A stretch of 10,396 nucleotides of DNA from CAYSCZ01 sp964429655 (GTDB lineage Bacteria; Bacteroidota; Bacteroidia; Cytophagales; Cyclobacteriaceae). The notes beneath the pieces are model-generated. The model was not told where the DNA came from. It saw only the letters and a program-made list of their open reading frames with translations, and did no database searches. The position numbers were made by a program, and so were the translations under genes. The stretch covers positions 1 to 10,396 of the forward strand of contig CAYSCZ010000090.1 of NCBI GenBank assembly GCA_964429655.1. Direction: 5' to 3'. The number at the start of each line of letters is the position of its first letter. The stretch's first letter is position 1. Positions 1 through 6,167 of the stretch are shown piece after piece.

Positions 1-28
1 TTTCCCAAAACTATAAAACAATATGAGC

Positions 29-374
29 TTAACTAAACGGCATTGATTTCAGGTTAAATGGCTTCAGATCAATCAGAGCGATGCTGGGGAATTCAAAAAA
101 AAACTGCCTGCACAGTGAATCCGAAGCATTCCTGGTATCCAGCATTTCTATATTTGTGGCTAAGCTTGATATGATATCATTGGAATACTGATTAATAGAG
201 AAAAGTATGGCATCGAATTGCTTGTTGTATATTTCATTTAGCACCTCTTCATTTTTATTGAGTGAGGATAGCAAAGCCTGTATAAAATACCACAGGCAGA
301 AAAATTACGGTAAAAAAGAGAAAAATTATCCGCTTAATGGATGCCCTGGTAATGAAATTAAGCAGAAATTTAGT
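29..374 (-). pseudogene. Frameshifted, truncated sensor-kinase-like N-terminus
   Basis: Two minus-strand segments in different frames together read like the start of a Bacteroidota sensor histidine kinase. The first (374 to 255) has a basic stretch and a hydrophobic helix, RIIFLFFTVIFLPVVFYTG, then a stop at 257-255. The second (about 303 to 29) continues as SLNKNEEVLNEIYNKQ and DAILFSINQYSNDI, which resembles the periplasmic part after the first membrane helix in such kinases. Joining them needs a one-base frame change near 260-280. The first segment has no ATG, GTG or TTG start after the upstream stop at 375-377. The second segment ends at a stop at 29-31, before any HAMP, HisKA or ATPase domain. 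I therefore read it as a decayed remnant, not a working gene. The family call rests on remembered sequence pattern only. A small expressed membrane or periplasmic protein starting from the TTG at 274 is a less likely alternative. Confidence 0.45.
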
Positions 375-455
375 TTAAATAATCTTTCGTTTAGAAACAC
401 TGTCTATTTTGCTTTCTTTGTTTAGGATAAGACAATATAAACCTTTCACACATCA

Positions 456-463
456 TAAATTTG
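456..463 (+). promoter_or_regulatory. Bacteroidota -7 box (TAAATTTG) ahead of the hydrolase-OsmC gene
   Basis: TAAATTTG matches the Bacteroidota primary-sigma -7 consensus TAnnTTTG at every fixed position. It ends 7 bases before the ATG at 471, so transcription would start at or very near the start codon, giving little or no leader. I see no clear TTTG -33 box at the usual distance. The same octamer lies before the gene at 6168. Confidence 0.5.
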
Positions 464-470
464 TCCCATT

Positions 471-1682
471 ATGAATAGCTTAAATATAAAATTCGCCAAT
501 CAGGATAACATTTTGCTTTCCGGCAAGCTGGAGATGCCTATGATAGGACAACCGCAAGCCTATGCCATTTTTGCACACTGTTTTACCTGTTCAAAAAACC
601 TTAATGCGGTTACAAACATCACAAGAGCGCTCATACAAAATAACATAGCCGTTTTAAGATTTGACTTTACGGGACTTGGACAAAGCAAGGGCGCGTTTGA
701 AGACTCTACATTTTCTTCAAATATTGGTGACCTGATATCCGCCTATAAATACCTGGAGGAAAATCATGAAGCCCCTCAAATTATAATTGGACATTCCCTG
801 GGGGGAACAGCAGTTTTGCATACTTCCGGACAATTACCTGATGTAAAGGCTGTTGTTACATTAGGCGCCCCTTTTGATCCACCACATGTTGCCCAATTAT
901 TGTCTGAAAGTATAGAGGAGATCCAGGAGAAAGGAGCGGCTACTGTAAACATCGGTGGCCGGCCATTCAAAATAAAGAAAAAGTTTTTAGACGATCTTGA
1001 AAACAGGGACAGCCGGTCAATAATTAGAAACCTGGACCGGACTTTATTGATCCTTCATTCACCTCAGGATCAGATTGTAGATATTTACAATGCCGCCCAG
1101 ATTTATGATTCCGCCAAACATCCCAAGAGTTTTGTTTCATTAGATGGGGCTGATCATTTGTTATCCAGGGCCGGAGATTCACTATATGTCGGGGATGTTA
1201 TTGCTTCATGGTCTAAACGGTATGTGGAAATCAAAACCGGTGATGAACTGAGTACCAATCAACAGGCCGTTTCCAAAACCGGGGAAAAAGGCTATACTAC
1301 CGAAGTAGTAGTGGGCCAACATAAAGTAATTGCAGATGAGCCGCTTACGGTGGGTGGAAATGACCTTGGGCCAAGCCCCTATGGTTATTTGATGGCTTCC
1401 CTTGGTTCATGTACCTCAATGACTTTGAGAATGTATGCGGACAGGAAGCAGTGGGATGTTAAAGATATAAAGGTCCATTTAAATCATTCTAAGGTTCACA
1501 AGGATGATTGCGAAGACTGTGAAAACAAAAATGAAAAAATTGATCAGATTGAAAGAATAATTGAACTGGAAGGTAATCTTGATGAAGCGCAAAAAAAAAG
1601 GATGCTGGAAATCGCTGACAAATGTCCTGTGCATAAGACGCTCCATCAGGGTATTAGAGTGATAAGCAGGTTGAAGGAATAG
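471..1682 (+). CDS. Bifunctional alpha/beta hydrolase-OsmC family protein
   Basis: This 403-residue cytoplasmic protein joins two enzyme domains. Residues about 1-255 form an alpha/beta hydrolase: FAHCFTCSKN at 34-43 is the oxyanion strand and loop, GHSLGG at 107-112 holds the nucleophile Ser109, and Asp200 (SPQD) and His229 (GADH) complete the catalytic triad. The lid region is short. Residues about 265-403 form an OsmC/Ohr-like domain with the two redox cysteines Cys314 (LGSCTSMTLR) and Cys385 (DKCPVH), which in this family reduce organic hydroperoxides by a thiol mechanism. The OsmC part carries an inserted DCEDCENKN segment with Cys347 and Cys350, which I recall as usual for the fused form. 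The fusion suggests cleavage of an acyl ester or thioester coupled to peroxide reduction; the substrate is unknown. It is a single gene with its own promoter-like box, facing the DUF4097 gene across a shared terminator. The length matches the known fused family. No signal peptide is present. Confidence 0.9.
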   Translation: MNSLNIKFANQDNILLSGKLEMPMIGQPQAYAIFAHCFTCSKNLNAVTNITRALIQNNIAVLRFDFTGLGQSKGAFEDSTFSSNIGDLISAYKYLEENHEAPQIIIGHSLGGTAVLHTSGQLPDVKAVVTLGAPFDPPHVAQLLSESIEEIQEKGAATVNIGGRPFKIKKKFLDDLENRDSRSIIRNLDRTLLILHSPQDQIVDIYNAAQIYDSAKHPKSFVSLDGADHLLSRAGDSLYVGDVIASWSKRYVEIKTGDELSTNQQAVSKTGEKGYTTEVVVGQHKVIADEPLTVGGNDLGPSPYGYLMASLGSCTSMTLRMYADRKQWDVKDIKVHLNHSKVHKDDCEDCENKNEKIDQIERIIELEGNLDEAQKKRMLEIADKCPVHKTLHQGIRVISRLKE

Positions 1683-1701
1683 ATCAACGGACACGCTACA
1701 A

Positions 1702-1736
1702 AAAGGATAGGTACAAGCTAAAATCACTTATCCTTT
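1702..1736. terminator. Bidirectional terminator between convergent genes
   Basis: AAAGGATAGGT at 1702-1712 pairs with ACTTATCCTTT at 1726-1736 over 11 positions, with one G-U wobble on the plus strand, around a 13-base loop. On the minus strand the stem is followed by a run of five T (1701-1697), a good intrinsic terminator for the sigma operon. On the plus strand the tail TCCTT is weaker. The right arm covers the stop codon and last two sense codons of the DUF4097 gene, so the hairpin is partly coding. Confidence 0.65.
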
Positions 1737-2543
1737 CCTTAAATAAATATTCCCGTTCATATTTTTAAATAAGTACTCAGAGCCTCCACCATTGATATCC
1801 CCTTCCACCCAGGTTTCAATCTCTACTTTGAAGCGCTCATGTGATTTTTTTACGGAGGGCTTTCTGTTTTTTATCTCGATATTAAAATCGGAGAATATTT
1901 CACCCCGTTCTGATTTCATTTTTAAAGATGCTTTCGTATTGGCCGGTAGCGTCACATCCACATCTCCATTAAGTGTAGCAAAAGACATGGGTGTGTCTTT
2001 GGAAACTTTACGGAATGAAGCGATTAAGTCACCATTAACTGTGTTAGACAGGATGGAACCGGCGATATCCCGCAATGCTACATCGCCATTCACATTGCTT
2101 ACTTCGATGGTTCCTTCAACACCGGTGACTTCAATTTCCCCACCATTGAACGTAGATAATTTAAGGTCAAATCGCTTAGGTACACTGATCACTAATTCAG
2201 CCGGGTTTATATGAGCGTTAGAACGCACTTTGATGAAATTATCCTCCTCTATCGCTTCCAGCTGAAAAGAGCCTTCGGAAATCCTCTTAAGGCACCTTGA
2301 ACATTCTTCATCACATGATCTACACTCATCATCAAAATAATGGGGATAGTTTGCGCTGATGATCACTTCCTTTCCATTATATGCTTCCACATAAATGGAA
2401 CCATTGACCAAGGAAGTCTCTAAAGTTCCAACCTCACCGGGCTTGGAGAGAGGAACTACAATTTTTTCACTTAATTCATTTCTTTGGCCGAAGATGTAGC
2501 AGTGAATAAATACTATTGATATGATTAAACTTAACTTTTTCAT
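1728..2543 (-). CDS. Secreted DUF4097-type beta-strand-repeat protein
   Basis: This 271-residue protein begins with a signal peptide (MKKLSLIISIVFIHCYIFG, cleaved about residue 19, leaving Gln or Arg first), so it should be exported. The rest is a chain of short beta strands with turns marked by Asn-Gly or X-Gly-Asp/Glu, for example NG at 47, 56, 133, 152, 170, 192, 251 and 263. This is the ladder pattern of DUF4097 ('putative adhesin'), thought to fold as a beta-helix or beta-solenoid. An unusual insertion holds four cysteines spaced C-x2-C-x3-C-x2-C (Cys74, 77, 81, 84), able to bind a metal or form disulfides. It is the last gene of the sigma operon, 68 bases after the HEAT gene, with a relic of a similar gene in the gap. 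Its role is unknown; the context suggests a target, sensor or surface partner of the sigma/anti-sigma pair. The family assignment is good, the function open. Confidence 0.8.
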   Translation of the reverse strand: MKKLSLIISIVFIHCYIFGQRNELSEKIVVPLSKPGEVGTLETSLVNGSIYVEAYNGKEVIISANYPHYFDDECRSCDEECSRCLKRISEGSFQLEAIEEDNFIKVRSNAHINPAELVISVPKRFDLKLSTFNGGEIEVTGVEGTIEVSNVNGDVALRDIAGSILSNTVNGDLIASFRKVSKDTPMSFATLNGDVDVTLPANTKASLKMKSERGEIFSDFNIEIKNRKPSVKKSHERFKVEIETWVEGDINGGGSEYLFKNMNGNIYLRKG

Positions 2544-2556
2544 GAATTCTTTAATT

Positions 2557-2610
2557 TTATTCTAAATAAATATTACCGTTAGGTGTTTTTATTTTTTGGC
2601 ATAGCCTCAT
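2557..2610 (-). pseudogene. Relic C-terminal tail of a second DUF4097-like gene
   Basis: The gap after the HEAT gene contains an ATG one base past its stop codon, followed by 17 codons reading MRLCQKIKTPNGNIYLE and a TAA. Its last part, NGNIYL, is the same as residues 263-268 near the end of the neighbouring DUF4097 protein. The 18 bases at 2563-2580 match 1740-1757 at 17 positions, in the same frame, and the one difference is synonymous. This fits a tandem DUF4097 paralogue whose body was deleted, leaving start and tail. A short translated peptide that keeps translational coupling is a second possibility. The match is visible in the sequence; the deletion history is inferred. Confidence 0.6.
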
Positions 2611-2611
2611 T

Positions 2612-3394
2612 TTAACTGAGTTTTTCTATGGTAAAATTTAATTTGTCTTTGACCGTTTCATTAAGGTCTTTGGATTTGATGAGTGTTTTAAAGGCTTCAA
2701 CTGCCTGCCCTTCATTGATTTCCAGCATTACATTAGCCATCTCAATCTGTACCAATGGGGAAGTTTGTTTATTTATGGAGCGAATCATACCAATTCTGGC
2801 TTTTGGATCATGAGCCACCTTTCTAAGGGCATCAACTGCTTCTAACCGTACATTGACATTAGGGTCACTATTTAGCGTATTTAAAAGGGCTTCAATCACC
2901 ATACCATCATTTCTGGGTAGTTCCTCACTTATATTCACAGCCTTAATTCTTTGGGTGGCGGATGACTGATCAAGAAGTGTCAGCATCATCATCTTCTTGA
3001 TTTCATGGACTTCGTTGCTTAGTCTGTCATATTTCGGTTGAGCAATATAATTCGATAAAAATATGCCAACCAGCATACCAATGGTAAGTGCAAAACCGCC
3101 CAACACCAATTTTGATTTTTGTAACCCGAAGGTAAGCCAGGAAAGGTCAACACTTAATTTTTTCTCCTTCTGGATTTCTTTTTGCAGGGATTCATAAAAC
3201 ATATTATCCATAGAAGATGATGGTTCAGGGTATGGTATGCTATCAATCGCCTTCCATATTTGGGAATCTTCTTCTAACGCTTTTTTCTGCTCCGGATTTT
3301 GGATTAAATAAGACTCGAATTCGGCTTTTTTATCGCGGGTCAGTTCATTGCTTAAATATTCTATCCAGGTTTGTTCCAGTTTCTCTTTATCCAT
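2612..3394 (-). CDS. Membrane HEAT-repeat protein, probable anti-sigma factor
   Basis: From the ATG at 3394 this is 260 residues. Residues 1-50 form a helical cytoplasmic segment (LEQTWIEYLSNELT and following) of the type seen in Bacteroidota anti-sigma proteins, without the zinc-binding His-Cys-Cys motif; the whole protein has no cysteine. One membrane helix spans about 96-117 (LVLGGFALTIGMLVGIFLS). The C-terminal half, about 145-255, is made of HEAT-like helical repeats (MVIEALLNTL, NVRLEAVDALRKVA, SPLVQIEMANVMLEI) and should lie in the periplasm. The gene starts one base after the sigma-factor TGA, which implies translational coupling and a partner relationship. I chose 3394 for that spacing; an ATG at 3406 and a TTG at 3412 in the same frame would add 4 or 6 residues and overlap the sigma gene. 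The expected role is to hold the sigma factor at the membrane until a periplasmic signal arrives. That role is inferred from context and topology. Confidence 0.8.
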   Translation of the reverse strand: MDKEKLEQTWIEYLSNELTRDKKAEFESYLIQNPEQKKALEEDSQIWKAIDSIPYPEPSSSMDNMFYESLQKEIQKEKKLSVDLSWLTFGLQKSKLVLGGFALTIGMLVGIFLSNYIAQPKYDRLSNEVHEIKKMMMLTLLDQSSATQRIKAVNISEELPRNDGMVIEALLNTLNSDPNVNVRLEAVDALRKVAHDPKARIGMIRSINKQTSPLVQIEMANVMLEINEGQAVEAFKTLIKSKDLNETVKDKLNFTIEKLS

Positions 3395-3395
3395 G

Positions 3396-3953
3396 TCAGT
3401 ATACATTTTCAAGTTTTAAATAAATCATTTTCAGGTCTTTTAGTGCCCTGTGAACTTTTACTTTCACTGCACCCTCTGTACAATTCAGCAAGGATGCAAT
3501 CTCCTGGTATTTTAGTTTCTGGAATTTGGCCAGGTTTAGGATCTCTTTTTTTTCGGGATCAAGCCTGTTCATTGCTATTCTTAAAAGCTGCCCCTCTTCC
3601 TGTTTGGTAGTAGCCATTTCAACATTTTCTTTGTCTGCCATCTTTTCATTCCAGTCCTTCATGCTGTCCTGGAAATGATACCTTTTATTTTTTCTGAAAT
3701 GGTCTTTATTCACATTCCTGGCCAAATGAAACAACCAGGTAACAAATTGGCCATCGTCAGAAAATGTGTGTTTATATTTTAATATTCTCATAAATACATT
3801 TTGAACTAAATCTTCGCTTATGGATGCGTTACCATTTTGATGATAGAAAAACCCAAACAACCTTCGGCTGTACCTCTCATATAATACACCCAACTTATCC
3901 ACCTTCCCTGATTTTACCTGCAACATCAAAGCGTTATCTTCAAACGGTTCCAA
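3396..3953 (-). CDS. ECF-type RNA polymerase sigma factor
   Basis: This 185-residue sigma-70-family protein has only regions 2 and 4. Region 2 covers about residues 24-92 (YERYSRRLFGFFYH; EDLVQNVFMRILKY; VTWLFHLARNVNKDHFRKNKR) and binds core polymerase and the -10 element. Region 4 covers about 122-178 (LDPEKKEILNLAKF; KYQEIASLLNCTEGAVKVKVHRAL) with the helix-turn-helix that reads the -35 element. A charged linker with many Glu and Lys residues lies between them. The start used is TTG at 3953, which gives the short acidic lead-in seen in relatives before LMLQVKSG. The first in-frame ATG, at 3926, would remove nine residues and begin right at that conserved stretch, so TTG is favoured but not proven. 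It is the first gene of an operon with the HEAT membrane protein and the DUF4097 protein. ECF factors of this kind often activate their own operon. Confidence 0.9.
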   Translation of the reverse strand: MEPFEDNALMLQVKSGKVDKLGVLYERYSRRLFGFFYHQNGNASISEDLVQNVFMRILKYKHTFSDDGQFVTWLFHLARNVNKDHFRKNKRYHFQDSMKDWNEKMADKENVEMATTKQEEGQLLRIAMNRLDPEKKEILNLAKFQKLKYQEIASLLNCTEGAVKVKVHRALKDLKMIYLKLENVY

Positions 3954-4082
3954 TAGCGAATTTTTGATTTGTAACAGGGAAACTTAGCTAATTTTCGATA
4001 GTTACATATTGGATTTTATTTTTTTGGTTTATAGCCTAACTAACTTTATATTACTTTTAATCAATTCTAAAAAAAGTGCATT
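3954..4082. promoter_or_regulatory. Divergent promoter region, sigma operon and glgB
   Basis: This 129-base AT-rich gap must hold the start signals for both the leftward sigma operon and the rightward glgB. The best -7-like match for the sigma operon is TAAGTTTC (minus strand, 3986-3979), 25 bases before the TTG start. For glgB it is TAACTTTA (4041-4048), 34 bases before the ATG. Each differs from TAnnTTTG only at the last base, and neither has a -33 box at the normal distance, so both are weak. If the sigma factor is autoregulated, its own motif would also lie here. Confidence 0.3.
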
Positions 4083-6101
4083 ATGGAAACTGATATACCA
4101 ATCCTCACAAAAAACGATCCCTGGCTTGAACCTTACAAAGAAGAGATAAACGGCAGGATAAACAGATTTATAAATAAGCTGAAGGACCTGGAAAGCAGAT
4201 ATGGATCATTGCAGGAATTTGCGGAAGCTTATCATTATTTTGGGTTTAATTATGACCACGACAAGAAGGGCTGGTGGTACAGGGAATGGGCACCAAATGC
4301 AAAAGCGCTTTACCTGATCGGTGATTTTAATAATTGGAATAGGCAAGCTAATCCACTGGAAAGAAATGATCATGGGATATGGGAAATATTTATTGATGAT
4401 GAAACCTACAAGGATAAATTTACCCACAACAGTTCACTAAAGGTTCATGTGGTATCAGAGAAGAATGCTTTGGACCGTATACCCGCTTACATAAGAAGGG
4501 TGGAACAACCTGAAGGCTCCATTGACTTTGTTGCAAAGCACTGGGTGCCGGCAGAAGATTTTGAATGGAATGATGAAAATTTTGATATTTCTGAGGTGCA
4601 TGTTGCCCCAATAATATATGAATCCCATGTGGGCATGGCCACAGAAAAAGAAGATGTCGGCACCTATCTTGAGTTTGCCGAGAACATGCTTCCTCGAATT
4701 AAAAAGCTTGGATACAATACCGTACAACTGATGGCCGTCCAGGAGCATCCTTATTATGGTTCTTTTGGTTACCATGTGAGTAATTTTTTTGCGCCTTCCA
4801 GCAGATTTGGAACGCCTAAAGATTTAAAACACCTGGTAAATAAAGCGCATGAAATGGGGATGGCTGTGATTATGGACATTGTGCATTCACATGCGGTAAA
4901 GAATATTGCGGAAGGCTTGAATGAATTCGATGGCTCGGATGACCATTATTTCCATAAGGGTGGTAAAGGTGAGCATAGCGCCTGGGATTCTAAACTATTT
5001 AATTATGGTAAGGAAGAAGTGGTAAGGTTTTTACTCAGTAATGTGAAGTATTGGATAGAAGAATACCACATGGATGGATTCAGGTTTGACGGCGTAACCT
5101 CCATGCTCTATTTCCACCATGGAGATCATACCACATTCGACCACTATGAAAAATACTTTAAGGATGTTGATTGGGATGTGCTCCTTTACTTACAATTAGC
5201 CAATAAATTAACACACGACCTTAAACCAAATGCATTAACCATTGCTGAAGATATGAGCGGCATGCCTGGTCTGTGCAGGCCGCAGGAAGAGGGTGGCATC
5301 GGCTTTGATTTCAGGTTGGGGATGGGTATACCGGATTTTTGGATTAAATACCTCAAAGAAAAGAATGATGAGACCTGGGATATTTTTGAAATGTACAATA
5401 CCATGACAAACCGGAGGTATGGTGAAAAAACCATTGCTTATGCAGAATCTCATGATCAGGCTATTGTTGGTGATAAAACAGTCGCATTTTGGCTTATGGA
5501 TAAGGAAATGTACTCCGATATGCATGTTAATCATGATAACCTGATCATTGATCGTGGGCTGGCATTACATAAAATGATCCGCTTCTTTACGCTGTCATTG
5601 GGGGGAGAGGGTTATTTGAATTTTATCGGAAATGAATTTGGACATCCGGAATGGGTAGATTTTCCAAGAGAGGGAAATGGTTGGAGCTTTAAATATGCCA
5701 GAAGACAATGGTCTTTAGTGGATAATCCTGATTTAAGATATAAGTTTCTATATGCTTTTGATGAGGCTATGATCCATTTTGCACGCGCTTTTAAGTTGCT
5801 GCCTTCATTGCCGGCAAAGCAGATCAACATGGACCCGGAAAATAAGACCGTTATATTTGAACGCAATAACTTGATTTTCTTGTTTAACTTCCATAAGTCC
5901 AATTCCATACCGGACTACAGGTTTAAAGTGCCCTCCGAGGGGAAATACAGAATAATTATAAATACGGATAACGGGAAATTTGGAGGATTTGACAGAGTGG
6001 ATGAGATTATGACCTATCCGGCTGTTTGCTTGTTTGGCGATTATTTCTTAAGTGTTTATTTACCTAACCGTGTAGCAATGGTTCTTGAAAAAGTAGAATG
6101 A
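4083..6101 (+). CDS. glgB: 1,4-alpha-glucan branching enzyme (GH13, eukaryote-like type)
   Basis: GlgB cuts alpha-1,4-glucan chains and rejoins the piece by an alpha-1,6 bond, making branches in glycogen in the cytoplasm. The 672-residue protein has a short helical lead, then a CBM48 domain at about 60-150 (WWYREWAPNAKALYLIGDFN, NDHGIWEIF). A GH13 barrel follows with the four family motifs: MDIVHSH at 264-270, GFRFDG at 332-337 with nucleophile Asp336, TIAEDMSG at 386-393 with acid/base Glu389, and AESHDQ at 454-459 with His457 and Asp458. The C-terminal all-beta domain runs from about 580 to the end. Motifs such as YESHVGMATEKEDVGTY and HHGDHTTF, and the length near 670, match the eukaryote-like subfamily (GH13_8) more than the classic bacterial GlgB. 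The gene stands alone here: no glgA, glgC or glgP is nearby. All catalytic residues are present. Confidence 0.95.
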   Translation: METDIPILTKNDPWLEPYKEEINGRINRFINKLKDLESRYGSLQEFAEAYHYFGFNYDHDKKGWWYREWAPNAKALYLIGDFNNWNRQANPLERNDHGIWEIFIDDETYKDKFTHNSSLKVHVVSEKNALDRIPAYIRRVEQPEGSIDFVAKHWVPAEDFEWNDENFDISEVHVAPIIYESHVGMATEKEDVGTYLEFAENMLPRIKKLGYNTVQLMAVQEHPYYGSFGYHVSNFFAPSSRFGTPKDLKHLVNKAHEMGMAVIMDIVHSHAVKNIAEGLNEFDGSDDHYFHKGGKGEHSAWDSKLFNYGKEEVVRFLLSNVKYWIEEYHMDGFRFDGVTSMLYFHHGDHTTFDHYEKYFKDVDWDVLLYLQLANKLTHDLKPNALTIAEDMSGMPGLCRPQEEGGIGFDFRLGMGIPDFWIKYLKEKNDETWDIFEMYNTMTNRRYGEKTIAYAESHDQAIVGDKTVAFWLMDKEMYSDMHVNHDNLIIDRGLALHKMIRFFTLSLGGEGYLNFIGNEFGHPEWVDFPREGNGWSFKYARRQWSLVDNPDLRYKFLYAFDEAMIHFARAFKLLPSLPAKQINMDPENKTVIFERNNLIFLFNFHKSNSIPDYRFKVPSEGKYRIIINTDNGKFGGFDRVDEIMTYPAVCLFGDYFLSVYLPNRVAMVLEKVE

Positions 6102-6155
6102 GGTAAACAAAACAATTCATATAAGAACCACACTTTCAGTTATTGGAGTTAGGCT

Positions 6156-6163
6156 TAAATTTG
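6156..6163 (+). promoter_or_regulatory. Bacteroidota -7 box (TAAATTTG) ahead of the D-2-hydroxyacid dehydrogenase gene
   Basis: TAAATTTG fits TAnnTTTG fully and ends 4 bases before the ATG at 6168, which would put the transcript start on or next to the start codon. TTTC at 6134-6137 lies 18 bases upstream and could be a weak -33 element. A promoter here means the run from 6168 can be transcribed apart from glgB. Confidence 0.5.
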
Positions 6164-6167
6164 TAAG

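Noticed and set aside
207..425. Plus-strand 72-codon open frame
   Set aside because: It lies opposite the sensor-kinase remnant, has no recognisable domain, and its translation is low-complexity Ser, Lys and Asn.
1792..2214. Plus-strand 140-codon open frame inside the DUF4097 gene
   Set aside because: It is antisense to a well-supported signal-peptide protein with clear strand repeats, and its own product shows no pattern.
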